64,000 bases of DNA from Pseudomonas batumici (GCF_000820515.1 NZ_JXDG01000009.1:1-64000), one strand, 5' to 3'. Shown: positions 17,659-28,216, numbered from the stretch's first letter. Notes: generated from the letters alone by a model not told the origin. Made by a program: numbers and translations.

Positions 17659-20600
17659 ATGAATGACGCAGTCACACTGCCGGGCCTGTCGCTTGAGCAC
17701 GAGATCGAGGCGGCCAAGGCGCTTTTCGCCCACCCGCCGACTTTGCGGGAAGTGGCCTTGTCGGCCATCCAGGGGTATTTTTTTTCCAGCTGGAACCCAC
17801 AGCGCAATGCCTCGCATCTGTATGTCGGCAAGCTCCAATGGCTGGAGCGCGATGGAAAAAGGTTCTCGGGCGGCTATCAATACCGTGCCGTGATCGACCT
17901 TGTGCTCGAGCATTTCACGACCGGGGTCGCGCCGATCTTCAGCGCCGAGCATGTGCTGGAGATCAAGCTCGACAGTTTGCCCGGCGACCGGCTTCTGGTG
18001 GATGCACCGGCCATCCAGGCCGTGCTCGGCTCGTGGGGCGATATCCTGCTGCAACTCTATCAACAGGCACTGGTCGACTACTGGAACGCGGAGGATGAGC
18101 AAGGCTACAGCCGCTTTGACCGTCTTGGCAGGATACTGGGGCGGATTTTGTCCGCCGGTCGTGAGCAGCATCGCGCCTTTCTGTCGGTCAACCTGGAAAG
18201 GCCCGAGGAGCAATTTGCCCTCTATGGCGTACAGGCGGTGAGCAAGGACACCTGGGGCGGCGCTTATCCTGAAGCCTTGCCCGTACTGGTGGCCCGCCGC
18301 AAGGAACGGGGAGTCGAGCAGAACCCGCTGGTGCTCAGTCTGGCCAAAGGTCTCTTCAGGGCCGGCACCACGGATCTCGGACAGCTTGTGCCCTTGTTCA
18401 TGAGTGCCCGGGCCAATGGTCGGAATATCGAGTATCGCGAGCATCGGCTCTGGCGGCAGGGCGACCCGGATATGCAACTGGTGCAGGCCCTCGCCAGCCT
18501 TGCCGAAACCCTGCTGGAAAACCAGCTTCAGGCAATTTCGCTGATCGGGCTCGATACCGAGTGGACGCTCGAGGACTACCAGCGCCGGCTCGAGCTGATC
18601 ACCCGTCCCGATGACTGGTTTTTCACGCCGGTGCAGGCGGAGCCCCATGCGCTGGTCGAGTTGCCCGACGAACTGGCGGCGCTCAGTGACGGCTTGCCGC
18701 ATTGGTTGCTGGGGGCGTCGAGCGAGGACATCAGCACCTACCGCACCCTGCTGGAAAAACTGGCCGATGTGCAGCGCGCCTCGGGCGGCCAGGCCTTTCT
18801 GGATGACGTTGGCGATCTGCCGGGCTTCGCCGTCAAGGCGCTGCTCAAGAAGATGGGCGAGGACCATCCGCAAACTGCCGATATCGCCAACCCCGATGAT
18901 ATTCGTCTGGAACTCGACAAGGTCATCGCGGTGGCCGTTGCTGGGGGCGCGGGAGGGGCGCTGGGGGAGGTGGAAAAGGTGCGGATGAGCCTGACCGCGT
19001 TTGCCCTGGAGAATCTCGGGGGCTTTCGGCATGCGAAGATGAAGATCAGTATCCGCCAGTGTGGCGTGGAAAAGCCGCTGCCCGAATGGCTGACCCCGGA
19101 CTACGTCAAGGGACTGGTCACTTTTGTCGATATCGGGCGAACCTACCTGGACGCGCTCAAGGCCCGGCTGATCGATGATGCCGATGAGGCGCGGCGTCGG
19201 GAGGGCCTGTTCAGTGAGCAACTGCGGGTGCAATTGCCCATGACGGCGCTGGAGCTGAAGATTCGCGGCGAAGCGGGCTTCGACGAAGCGGGATACCGCC
19301 ATGTCGAAGCGGTATTGCAGCCCGAAGCGGCGCAGCGCCAGGTGGCGGGCCAGGAGATCGTCCTGCGCCCCCTGGCCTTCAAGGCCGAAACCGATGCGGC
19401 AGCGGATGTCGTGGCGTCCATGTTCATCATCGGCCCGCGGGACACTCGCCAGGGCCCGTTCATTCTCTATCGTCCCCTGCTCGCCAAGGCCGGCCCACAG
19501 GCGTCGGCCTTCCAGACGTTCCAGTCGGCACCGGGCAAGGCTTTTTGTCCTCACGACAATGACGCCCGCCCCACGCCTCCCGTCGAGCCGCTGCTGCAAT
19601 ACCCGACGTGGGCGGCCCTGTTCGAGGCGCTCAAACAACCCGGTGCGGTGCAGGACAGCATTCTGACCTGGTTGAGCGATCAGGCCCGGCGCACCTATGC
19701 CAATGGCGGCTTTGTCGAGCCCCATCTGCGGCGCTCGTTCGAGGACGATTTTGCCGCGCTGTTGCCGGTGGCGCCGGCCACCCTCGATGACGCGGTGGTC
19801 CAGGGCGACTACCTGCATCACCTGTTCGGCTCGATGGCCAGGACCCTGATCGCCCTGGCGGACCGGCAATCGGTGTCCAATGCCGAATTGCGCTGGAATA
19901 CCTTGAAGGAGGGCGGCTGGCAACTGTTCAACGTGGCGCTGATGTTTATCCGCGGCCCGGCGGCGGTGGCCGGCTGGATTTTCGCCGTGGTCGCCAGTGT
20001 CGATGCCGACTTTCGACGACTGCAGGAAAAGGACCCCGGGGCCAAGGCCAGTGCCTGGGCCGATGTACTGGTGAATATTGCCTTTATTCTCGGGCATCGG
20101 CTGGCCCATCGGCAGGCGCACGCCAAGACACCGCAGCAGATCCCGATAGACGAGGGGCGTCGCCCGTCGCACCGGGCCACGATCAGCGAAGGGCCGGACA
20201 GGCCGCTGCCGATGAAACTGGACAACCCCGTGGCGCCCGGCACGCTGTCCGCGCGTCCGAGTGTCAGTTCGTTCACCTTGAAGATCTACCCGTATCCCTG
20301 GCCCGAGCCCAGGACCCTGGGGGAAGTCATTGTGTCCGGCGATCTGAAGGGGTTGATCCGATTGAAGGAATCAAACCGGCTGGCGGCCTACTTCGGTGGC
20401 TGGCTGTTTGCGGTGAAGACGGACAGCGAGGGCAATGTCCAGGTGGTCGCGCCGGACGGTCGTAGCGAAGGCTTCTATCTGAAAAACGATGGTGCGGGAA
20501 CATGGACGCCGGACTTGAAGCTGCGTCTGCGCGGCGGATCGGGGCGCCCGGGAGCGAGTATCGGGAAAAGAAGAGCCGCCCTGATTGAGGAAAAACGCCG

Positions 20601-22536
20601 AGAGCAGGAACAGAGGGAACGGGTCGGTTCGCGCTTCATGGAGGAGTGGAATGAGGGCGTCGAGGAGCAGGCGACGCGGGCAGAAGCGCTGCTTCCCGAG
20701 TCGCAAGCCTTGAGGGCGATGGAACGCAATCCCGAGCGCTATACCGACCCGCAGTGGTTTGCCCGAATAGACCGGCTCGGCGACCGGGTAAAAGTCTTTG
20801 TCGACGGCTACGAGCAACAGATCAACAAGCTGCGGATGAACGAGACGGTATTCCTGCGGGGATACAAGGGGACACTCTTTGCTTGCCTGCATCGGTTCGT
20901 CGTGGGGATGCAGTTGGCCCTGGACTCGATCAAGATCGGCGAAACGCGTTGCCAGCGGATCATGGAGCGTTTGCCCTATCAGGACGCTTCGGGCCGGGTC
21001 TTGCCGGAACGGCAACAGGCAGAGCAACGGGAAAACCGCGCCGCGGACCTGTATATCGACTGGGCGGAGCGGGAGAAACAGGCGTTTACCGAGCTGAGCC
21101 GTCATCGCAACCGGGATTTGACAGAATACCAGGGCATCCGCGAGGTCAGGGGCGAGGGGAGCAATGTGGCTGGATTGAAAGCCATCAGGGCGTGCCGGCT
21201 CGGGCTGTATTGCTTCAGGGAACTGGATCCGCAGCAGCTCGAGGCCGATATCTGGACGAAGTTCGATGATCTGCGCAGTGCCTTGGCCTCCCAGTCCATT
21301 CTCGATGAGCGATCCGCTTCGCCCCTGTCCGCTGAGGCGGACATCGGGGTGCTCAACACCTGTGTGAGTCAATATAACGAAGTGCTGGCCATGCTCGAGT
21401 ACAAGACCGGCTTGTTGCCGCAAGGTGCCAGGCTGGTGTGGGGCGATCTGTTTGTCCGGCGCCTGGTCGAGTTGCAACAGGAGGCCGAGCGCAGCCTGGT
21501 CGAGCGCATCGAGGCGCGGGCCCCAGAGCAAGACGAGCCTGACCTACCGTCGGGACAACCCGGCAAGACCCGGAAAGTCATCCGTACCCGCCGCAAGAAA
21601 AACTATCTCGGTTATGTCCGGGACACGCCCCAGGATGGCCATGAGGTCATCGAGTTGATGGATCCCCAGACCGGTCAACCGATCGATTCCTTTGTCGAGG
21701 AAGAGGACGGCTACTGGCAGCCGTTGCCCAAGCCGGCGGCCGCCCCCTTGCCCAAGCCGCTGCCGCAGCCGGGTCTCAAGCGCCTGGTGCAGATGGCCGA
21801 GAGCCAGATCCGTCAGGCCGCCCGGGAGGTCGAGATGGCCAAGCGGCAGATCCCTGTCGCCAAGGACCCGGTCTATCTGCAGGATGTGCTCGAAGTCCGG
21901 GCGCGGGCGCTGGAGGCGCTGGCCGGGCAAATCGACCGGGCGCTGGCCGAGTCGGACAGTTCCGTGGCGCAAAGCGAAGTCTCCGCCGGCAAGGTTCAGG
22001 CCTCTGAACTACGTCTCCAGGCCGGGACGGTCAGGCATGAGGGATTGCTGGCGCGCATCGCCGTGACCAAGTCGAGTGCGCCGGACACCGAACGGCTGCT
22101 GTTTCTCAAGGAGCACAACGAGGTCGAGATCTTTCGCAACGGGCCGCGCACAAGACTCGGGAAGGATGATTTCCTCCAGGAGTATGTGGTGCGTGACAAG
22201 GCGGCCGGCAAGAATATCTGGGTGGCACATTTCCATTATCCCGAGAAAATCACCCCGGAGGAGTTGTTCCTGATGCGCGGCACCTTGGGCAAGGACGGCA
22301 AGCCACAAGCCCATGGCGCCCATCTGAAGCGCTGGGACGAGCGTTTTCTCGGGGTCAAGGCGCAGGCCCGGGCCGAGCAGGAGCGCTTTGAACGCATCCG
22401 CCAAGGTCAGCCCGGGCGGGCCTTGGAAGTGTTCCGGATCTGGCGCAGCGAGATCAGCCTGAGCATGGCCCGCCAGCTGTTTTTCAATGCCCCGGAACGC
22501 GAAGGCGTGGTACGTGAGCAACTGCGCCGGCTTTAG
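17659..22536 (+). CDS. Giant dermonecrotic-toxin-like (DUF6543-type) orphan protein
   Basis: The 1625-residue protein starts after GAAGGG (spacer 10). It has no signal peptide. The first 260 residues include VDYWNAEDEQGYSRFDRLG, a pattern I associate with the DUF6543 dermonecrotic-toxin-like proteins of Pseudomonas. Two hydrophobic helices lie near residues 754-780 and 800-818, as in proteins that insert into membranes. A charged linker rich in Arg and Lys is at about 1300-1320, then a Pro-rich stretch, a long helical region (about 1370-1480) and an end region with DFLQEYVVRDKAAGKNIWVA and HFHYPEKI. No nuclease, glycosyltransferase or protease motif was recognised. It has no obvious immunity or secretion gene beside it. 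Its last bases overlap the stop of the convergent SDR gene. Confidence 0.7.
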   Translation: MNDAVTLPGLSLEHEIEAAKALFAHPPTLREVALSAIQGYFFSSWNPQRNASHLYVGKLQWLERDGKRFSGGYQYRAVIDLVLEHFTTGVAPIFSAEHVLEIKLDSLPGDRLLVDAPAIQAVLGSWGDILLQLYQQALVDYWNAEDEQGYSRFDRLGRILGRILSAGREQHRAFLSVNLERPEEQFALYGVQAVSKDTWGGAYPEALPVLVARRKERGVEQNPLVLSLAKGLFRAGTTDLGQLVPLFMSARANGRNIEYREHRLWRQGDPDMQLVQALASLAETLLENQLQAISLIGLDTEWTLEDYQRRLELITRPDDWFFTPVQAEPHALVELPDELAALSDGLPHWLLGASSEDISTYRTLLEKLADVQRASGGQAFLDDVGDLPGFAVKALLKKMGEDHPQTADIANPDDIRLELDKVIAVAVAGGAGGALGEVEKVRMSLTAFALENLGGFRHAKMKISIRQCGVEKPLPEWLTPDYVKGLVTFVDIGRTYLDALKARLIDDADEARRREGLFSEQLRVQLPMTALELKIRGEAGFDEAGYRHVEAVLQPEAAQRQVAGQEIVLRPLAFKAETDAAADVVASMFIIGPRDTRQGPFILYRPLLAKAGPQASAFQTFQSAPGKAFCPHDNDARPTPPVEPLLQYPTWAALFEALKQPGAVQDSILTWLSDQARRTYANGGFVEPHLRRSFEDDFAALLPVAPATLDDAVVQGDYLHHLFGSMARTLIALADRQSVSNAELRWNTLKEGGWQLFNVALMFIRGPAAVAGWIFAVVASVDADFRRLQEKDPGAKASAWADVLVNIAFILGHRLAHRQAHAKTPQQIPIDEGRRPSHRATISEGPDRPLPMKLDNPVAPGTLSARPSVSSFTLKIYPYPWPEPRTLGEVIVSGDLKGLIRLKESNRLAAYFGGWLFAVKTDSEGNVQVVAPDGRSEGFYLKNDGAGTWTPDLKLRLRGGSGRPGASIGKRRAALIEEKRREQEQRERVGSRFMEEWNEGVEEQATRAEALLPESQALRAMERNPERYTDPQWFARIDRLGDRVKVFVDGYEQQINKLRMNETVFLRGYKGTLFACLHRFVVGMQLALDSIKIGETRCQRIMERLPYQDASGRVLPERQQAEQRENRAADLYIDWAEREKQAFTELSRHRNRDLTEYQGIREVRGEGSNVAGLKAIRACRLGLYCFRELDPQQLEADIWTKFDDLRSALASQSILDERSASPLSAEADIGVLNTCVSQYNEVLAMLEYKTGLLPQGARLVWGDLFVRRLVELQQEAERSLVERIEARAPEQDEPDLPSGQPGKTRKVIRTRRKKNYLGYVRDTPQDGHEVIELMDPQTGQPIDSFVEEEDGYWQPLPKPAAAPLPKPLPQPGLKRLVQMAESQIRQAAREVEMAKRQIPVAKDPVYLQDVLEVRARALEALAGQIDRALAESDSSVAQSEVSAGKVQASELRLQAGTVRHEGLLARIAVTKSSAPDTERLLFLKEHNEVEIFRNGPRTRLGKDDFLQEYVVRDKAAGKNIWVAHFHYPEKITPEELFLMRGTLGKDGKPQAHGAHLKRWDERFLGVKAQARAEQERFERIRQGQPGRALEVFRIWRSEISLSMARQLFFNAPEREGVVREQLRRL

Positions 22537-23315
22537 GGGTTGCCCTTGCCGTGGCCGGAGGTGTGGGCCATGGATTTTCCGGTGGCCGGTTGCGGCCGTT
22601 TGGGCCGACGCGAGAGTGGCCAGAGCCCGGCCATGAACAGCGCCGGAAAGACAATTTCCAGGGGCCGCTGCCTGAGCTGTTCACAGATATGGTCGGCGGC
22701 TTTCTCGGCCGACCAGCGCAGCGGCATGGGGAAATCGTTTTGCCGGGCCTGCGGGGGGTCGACGAAACCGGGGCTGACCAGGGTGACGGCGATGCCTTCG
22801 TCGGCCAGGTCGATGCGCAGGGATTCGAACAGATCGCGCATCCCGGCCTTTGACGCGCCATGGGCTTCGGCCCGGGGCAACGGCAGGAAGGTGACCGAGC
22901 TGGCGATGCCCACCAGATGCGGCTGCAGGCCGGATCGAAGCAGCGGCAAGGCCACGTCGATGCAGTAGCTGCTGGCCAGCAGGTTGGTGCGCACCACCCG
23001 CTCGATGATCGAGGCATCGAACGCCTGGGCATCGACATATTCACAGGTGCCGGCGTTGAGAATCACGGTGTCCAGGGAGCCCCAGGTCTGGGTGATGCGC
23101 TCACCGATTTCCCGTACCTGCCGGCTGTCGGTCAGGTCGCCGGGTGCCAGCAGGAGCTGGTCGGGATAACGTTTTTCCAGGGTTTGCAGCGGTTCGACAC
23201 TGCGGGCGCTGACGGCCAGTTGCACACCGCTCTTGAGCAGGACTTCGGCGAGGGCTGCACCGATGCCGCTGCTGGCGCCCGTGAGCCAGACACGTCGTGG
23301 AGGTGTAATGCTCAT
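22533..23315 (-). CDS. Short-chain dehydrogenase/reductase with His in place of catalytic Tyr
   Basis: The 260-residue protein has the SDR cofactor motif TGASSGIG (residues 12-19), NAG at 87-89, Asn111, Ser139 and Lys156. The catalytic Tyr expected at 152 is His: the motif reads HGASK instead of YGASK, from codon CAT at 22860-22862. All other SDR landmarks are intact, so this is either a recent loss of activity, an altered chemistry or a sequencing error. It lies 54 bases downstream of phrB on the same strand and probably shares its light-responsive promoter. Confidence 0.88.
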   Translation of the reverse strand: MSITPPRRVWLTGASSGIGAALAEVLLKSGVQLAVSARSVEPLQTLEKRYPDQLLLAPGDLTDSRQVREIGERITQTWGSLDTVILNAGTCEYVDAQAFDASIIERVVRTNLLASSYCIDVALPLLRSGLQPHLVGIASSVTFLPLPRAEAHGASKAGMRDLFESLRIDLADEGIAVTLVSPGFVDPPQARQNDFPMPLRWSAEKAADHICEQLRQRPLEIVFPALFMAGLWPLSRRPKRPQPATGKSMAHTSGHGKGNP

Positions 23316-23369
23316 CCCATGCTCCTTTTCAACCCGGCCATCCCTTGGCCAGTGTCAGATGACGATAGC

Positions 23370-24800
23370 TCATGTATCAGCAGTGATACCAAGGTTCCTG
23401 AAGGCGGCGAGGGCGCGTTCGCGACTGCGGCCCAGATCGACCATGGGTTGTGGATAACTTTCGACACCGAACAGGTCGCCGAGTGCCGAGGGGTTATGCA
23501 CGGCTTTTGGGGGCAGGCCGGCCAGTTCGGGTAGCCAGCGTTTGATGAACAGCCCTTCGCGGTCGAATTTTTCCGACTGGCTCAGCGGGTTGAAAATCCG
23601 GAAGTAGGGCGCCGCGTCGGTGCCGCTGGACGCGCTCCATTGCCAGCCGCCGTTGTTGGCCGCCAGGTCGCCATCGATCAGGTGTCGCATGAAGAAACGC
23701 TCGCCTTCACGCCAGTCGATCAGCAGGTTCTTGGTCAGGAACATCGCCACCACCATTCGCAGGCGGTTGTGCATCCAGCCGGTTTCCAGCAACTGGCGCA
23801 TGGCGGCGTCGACGATCGGCAGGCCTGTGCGCGCTTCCTGCCAGGCCGCCAGTTCTTCCGGTGCCTGGCGCCAGGCCAGGGCTTCGGTTTCCGGGCGGAA
23901 GGCGCGCCGCTTCGAGACCCGTGGATAACCCACCAGGATGTGCTTGTAGAACTCACGCCAGAGCAGTTCGTTGATCCAGGTGACGGCGCCGGCATGGCCG
24001 CTTTCGAATTCGCCCCGGTTGCCTTGCAGGGCGGCATGCAGGCACTGGCGGGGCGAGATCACGCCGGCGGCGAGGTAGGCGGACAGCTGGCTGGTGGCGG
24101 ATTTGGCCGGGAAGTCGCGTTCGCTTTGGTAGTTGTCGATCTGCTGCTCGGCGAAGCGCGTCAGGCGCCGCTGGGCCTCGTCCTCACCGGCGGGCCAGAG
24201 GTCGCGCAAAGCCTGGCTGGGGCGCGCGAAGCCTTCGACAGCTTCGGGTACCGGATCGGCTTCGACGGGCAGTGTCGACTGGGCCTTGGGGACGCTGACC
24301 TGGCGCGGCAAGGCGCTGCGCAGGCGGCTGTAGCAGACCTTGCGGAACTGGCTGAAGACCTGGAAGTAGGTGCCGGTGCGGGTCAGCACGCTGCCGGGCT
24401 TGAAGAACAGTTGATCCAGGTGGCAGTGAAAGCGGATACCGTCGGCTTCAAGCGTGTGCGCAACCGCCTGGTCACGGCGGCTTTCGTTGACGCCGTATTC
24501 TTCGTTGACGTGCACGGCATCGACCTTGAGCGACTGGCACAGCGTGCGCAGTACCTCGGGCACCTGGTCCCAGGTCTGCGCATGGCGAATCAGCAGCGGG
24601 ATATTCAGCACCGCCAGCACCTTGCCCAGTTCCCGCAGGTTGCGCAGCCAGAAATCGACTTTGCACGGCGCATCATCGTGAAGCTGCCACTGCCCGGGTG
24701 TCACCAGGTAAACGGCGACCGTCGGCCCCTGCCCAGCGGCCGCGGCCAGGGCGGTGTTGTCATGCAGGCGCAAATCGGTGCGCAGCCAGAGCAGCTGCAT
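23370..24800 (-). CDS. phrB: Deoxyribodipyrimidine photolyase
   Basis: The 476-residue flavoprotein repairs pyrimidine dimers with blue light. It has the N-terminal antenna domain (MQLLWLRTDLRLHDNTAL) and the C-terminal FAD domain with YQSERDFPAKSATSQLSAYLAAG, WINELLWREFYKH, ETGWMHNRLRMVVAMFLTK and the WQWSASSGTDAAPYFRIFNP end typical of class I CPD photolyases. The ATG at 24800 has AAGGA six bases upstream; the ATG at 24806 abuts it. Two TGTACA-N12-TGTACA sites lie just upstream, suggesting MerR-type light control. Confidence 0.95.
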   Translation of the reverse strand: MQLLWLRTDLRLHDNTALAAAAGQGPTVAVYLVTPGQWQLHDDAPCKVDFWLRNLRELGKVLAVLNIPLLIRHAQTWDQVPEVLRTLCQSLKVDAVHVNEEYGVNESRRDQAVAHTLEADGIRFHCHLDQLFFKPGSVLTRTGTYFQVFSQFRKVCYSRLRSALPRQVSVPKAQSTLPVEADPVPEAVEGFARPSQALRDLWPAGEDEAQRRLTRFAEQQIDNYQSERDFPAKSATSQLSAYLAAGVISPRQCLHAALQGNRGEFESGHAGAVTWINELLWREFYKHILVGYPRVSKRRAFRPETEALAWRQAPEELAAWQEARTGLPIVDAAMRQLLETGWMHNRLRMVVAMFLTKNLLIDWREGERFFMRHLIDGDLAANNGGWQWSASSGTDAAPYFRIFNPLSQSEKFDREGLFIKRWLPELAGLPPKAVHNPSALGDLFGVESYPQPMVDLGRSRERALAAFRNLGITADT

Positions 24801-24826
24801 GGCCATTCCTTGAGTCGAGAAATACC

Positions 24827-24850
24827 TGTACAAACAAGTATGTTTGTACA
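24827..24850. promoter_or_regulatory. TGTACA-N12-TGTACA operator, site 1 (phrB)
   Basis: Two TGTACA hexamers (24827-24832, 24845-24850) are separated by exactly 12 bases; the site is also a perfect 10-bp dyad around AGTA. It lies 27 bases before the phrB start. It matches the consensus T(G/A)TACA-N12-TGTA(C/T)A that I recall for the P. putida LitR/PplR light-response regulators. Confidence 0.7.
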
Positions 24851-24860
24851 ACTTAGGCTC

Positions 24861-24900
24861 ATCATAGATTGCATTTTGTACAAGTAAAATCATTTGTACA
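24861..24900 (-). promoter_or_regulatory. phrB promoter overlapping TGTACA-N12-TGTACA operator, site 2
   Basis: A second TGTACA-N12-TGTACA (24877-24882 and 24895-24900) overlaps a candidate minus-strand promoter: -35 TTTACT (24883-24888) and -10 TATGAT (24861-24866) with a 16-base spacer. This operator-over-promoter layout is typical of MerR-family control. Site 1 would then lie just downstream of the transcription start. Confidence 0.6.
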
Positions 24901-24980
24901 GGTTTGGGTGGGCTGCAGTGATCACCGGCCCACGCGTCAGGTATCGCCGTCTTCCAGCTGGAGCCCGCTGACGCCGTGGT

Positions 24981-25979
<999 letters not shown>

Positions 25980-26015
25980 TTACCTGTCAGCACAGACTAC
26001 GCCGTCAGCAAAACC

Positions 26016-26039
26016 TGTACAGTCTTGTTTTTTGGTATA
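26016..26039. promoter_or_regulatory. Near-match TGTACA-N12-GGTATA operator between renalase and yfcH genes
   Basis: TGTACA (26016-26021) is followed after exactly 12 bases by GGTATA (26034-26039). On the minus strand this reads TATACC-N12-TGTACA, one base off the T(G/A)TACA-N12-TGTA(C/T)A pattern found twice upstream of phrB. It sits in the divergent region of two genes, so either or both could respond. Confidence 0.45.
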
Positions 26040-26163
26040 GGTTGCGACCTGCTTGTCGATTCACACTGTCCTATTGTTAAAGCAAATATCTGTCGAGAGA
26101 AAAGAGCCCTGTTTATAAAAATAGACTAACGCTCTCGACAAAACGTTACGCGAGGACAAACTC

Positions 26164-27066
26164 ATGCACATATTGCTGACCGGCGGTACTGGTTTGATCG
26201 GGCGCCAACTGTGCGAGTACTGGTTGGCGCAGGGGCATCGGCTGACGGTATGGAGCCGTCGCCCCCAGCAGGTGGCGCGTTTGTGCGGTGCGCAGGTGCG
26301 CGGTGTGCGTCATCTCGAGGACCTGGCCGGCGAGCACCTGGACGCGGTGATCAACCTGGCCGGCGCGCCGATTGCCGACCGGCTCTGGACCCACAGGCGC
26401 AAGGCCCTGCTCTGGAGCAGTCGGATCCAGCTGACCGAAACCCTGCTGGCCTGGCTGGAAGGGCGCGATCAGCGTCCTGCGGTGTTGATTTCCGGTTCGG
26501 CGATCGGCTGGTACGGCGATGGTGGCGAGCGTGAGCTGACAGAGAGTTCGCCGCCGGTGAGCGAGGATTTCGCCAGCCAGTTGTGTATTGCCTGGGAAGA
26601 AACCGCGCAGCGCGCCGAGGCCCTGGGTATTCGCGTGGTGCGGATCCGGACCGGCTTGGTGCTGGCGGCCGAGGGCGGCTTTTTGTCGCGCCTGTTGCTG
26701 CCGTTCAAACTGGCGCTGGGCGGCCCGATCGGCAACGGTCGGCAGTGGATGCCGTGGATTCATGTGCGCGATCAAATCGCCCTGATTGATTTTCTTCTGC
26801 ATCGCAGTGACGCCAGCGGTCCTTATAATGCCTGCGCGCCCAAGCCGGTTCGCAACAAAGCCTTCGCCAGGGCGCTGGGCAAGGTCCTGCATCGCCCGGC
26901 GCTGATCCCGCTGCCGGCGTTTGTCCTGCGTCTGGGGCTGGGCGAACTGTCGCTGTTGCTGCTCGGCGGACAGCGGGCGACACCGGCCCGGCTGTTGGCG
27001 GCAGGATTTGTTTTTCAGTTTAACGATCTGCCCGCGGCCCTCGACGATCTGTCGGGTCGCCTCTGA
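26164..27066 (+). CDS. TIGR01777-family NAD-dependent epimerase-like protein (YfcH)
   Basis: The 300-residue extended-SDR protein starts with the nucleotide motif [13 protein letters not shown], then has the family patterns [42 protein letters not shown] and WIHVRDQI, and ends with a DUF1731-type region ([22 protein letters not shown]). The reaction is unknown. It is 13 bases upstream of hemH and divergent from the renalase gene, a neighbourhood conserved in Pseudomonas. Confidence 0.9.
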   Translation: MHILLTGGTGLIGRQLCEYWLAQGHRLTVWSRRPQQVARLCGAQVRGVRHLEDLAGEHLDAVINLAGAPIADRLWTHRRKALLWSSRIQLTETLLAWLEGRDQRPAVLISGSAIGWYGDGGERELTESSPPVSEDFASQLCIAWEETAQRAEALGIRVVRIRTGLVLAAEGGFLSRLLLPFKLALGGPIGNGRQWMPWIHVRDQIALIDFLLHRSDASGPYNACAPKPVRNKAFARALGKVLHRPALIPLPAFVLRLGLGELSLLLLGGQRATPARLLAAGFVFQFNDLPAALDDLSGRL

Positions 27067-27079
27067 AATAGGACGTTGC

Positions 27080-28105
27080 ATGACCGATCACGCCTTGCTT
27101 CTGGTCAACCTGGGTTCTCCGGCCTCCACTTCGGTAGCGGATGTACGCAGCTACCTCGATCAATTCCTGATGGATCCCTATGTCATCGACCTGCCGTGGC
27201 CGGTCCGGCGCTTGCTGGTGTCGCTGATCCTGATCAAGCGCCCCGAGCAATCGGCGCATGCCTATGCTTCGATCTGGTGGGAGGAGGGCTCGCCGCTGGT
27301 GGTGCTCAGCCGGCGTTTGCAGCAGCAGATGACGGCGCAGTGGACCCAGGGCCCGGTGGAGTTGGCGATGCGCTATGGCGAGCCGTCGATCGAGATGGCG
27401 CTGAGCCGTCTGGCCGCACAAGGTATCCGCAAGGTGACCTTGGCGCCGTTGTATCCGCAGTTTGCCGACAGCACCGTGACCACCGTGATTGAAGAAGCCC
27501 GGCGGGTGGTGCGCGCGCGCAAGCTCGACGTGCAGTTTTCCATCCTGCAACCGTTCTACGATCAACCGGAATACCTCGACGCCCTGGTGGCCAGTGCCAG
27601 GCCGCACCTGACGCAGGGATTCGATCACTTGCTGCTGAGTTTCCATGGCTTGCCGGAGCGGCACCTGACCAAGCTCGATCCCACCGGCAGCCATTGCTTC
27701 AAGGATGCCGATTGCTGCAGGAACGCCTCGCCGGCGGTGCTCGCCACCTGTTACCGGGCTCAGTGCCTGCGCACGGCGGCGGCGTTTGCCGAGCGCATGG
27801 GCTTGGCGCAGGGGCAGTGGTCGGTGTCGTTCCAGTCGCGGCTGGGCCGGGCGAAGTGGATCGAGCCCTATACCGAGGCACGCCTGGATGAGCTGGCCAA
27901 GGCCGGAGTGAAGAGGGTCCTGGTGATGTGCCCGGCATTTGTGGCCGATTGCATCGAGACGCTGGAAGAGATCGGTGATCGCGGACGCGAGCAGTTTATC
28001 GCGGCGGGGGGCGAGGAGTTGGTGCTGGTGCCGTGCCTGAACGATGAACCGCAGTGGGCGGCGGCGTTGAATACCCTGTGCGAGCGGGCTCCGCTGGCCC
28101 TGTAA
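27080..28105 (+). CDS. hemH: Ferrochelatase
   Basis: The 341-residue enzyme inserts ferrous iron into protoporphyrin IX. It begins [16 protein letters not shown] and contains [15 protein letters not shown], the metal/porphyrin His in [13 protein letters not shown], a cluster of cysteines ([18 protein letters not shown]) and the [15 protein letters not shown] and [15 protein letters not shown] motifs. TAGGA lies six bases before the ATG. It is probably cotranscribed with the yfcH-like gene. Confidence 0.96.
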   Translation: MTDHALLLVNLGSPASTSVADVRSYLDQFLMDPYVIDLPWPVRRLLVSLILIKRPEQSAHAYASIWWEEGSPLVVLSRRLQQQMTAQWTQGPVELAMRYGEPSIEMALSRLAAQGIRKVTLAPLYPQFADSTVTTVIEEARRVVRARKLDVQFSILQPFYDQPEYLDALVASARPHLTQGFDHLLLSFHGLPERHLTKLDPTGSHCFKDADCCRNASPAVLATCYRAQCLRTAAAFAERMGLAQGQWSVSFQSRLGRAKWIEPYTEARLDELAKAGVKRVLVMCPAFVADCIETLEEIGDRGREQFIAAGGEELVLVPCLNDEPQWAAALNTLCERAPLAL

Positions 28106-28134
28106 GCGGGAATCTCGAAAACGCTGCAAAACCT

Positions 28135-28216
28135 GTAGGAGCCGGCTTGCTGGCGATGGCGGCCGTATGGTCGATACAAGGCTCACTGGCCTCATCGCCA
28201 GCAAGCCGGCTCCCAC
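28135..28216. repeat. REP doublet (REPIN)
   Basis: GTAGGAGCCGGCTTGCTGGC starts at 28135 and its reverse complement ends at 28216, with about 30 bases between the arms. This is the REPIN form of Pseudomonas REP sequences. It lies between hemH (+) and uraA (-), a typical 3'-end position. No RAYT transposase gene is in the window. A second, more degenerate doublet is at 63307-63404. Confidence 0.9.

Noticed and set aside
17569..20172. Long open frame (over 860 codons) on the minus strand inside the giant gene
   Set aside because: It is opposite a convincing coding frame, is rich in Arg/Gln/Gly as expected for GC-rich antisense frames, and has no recognised domain.
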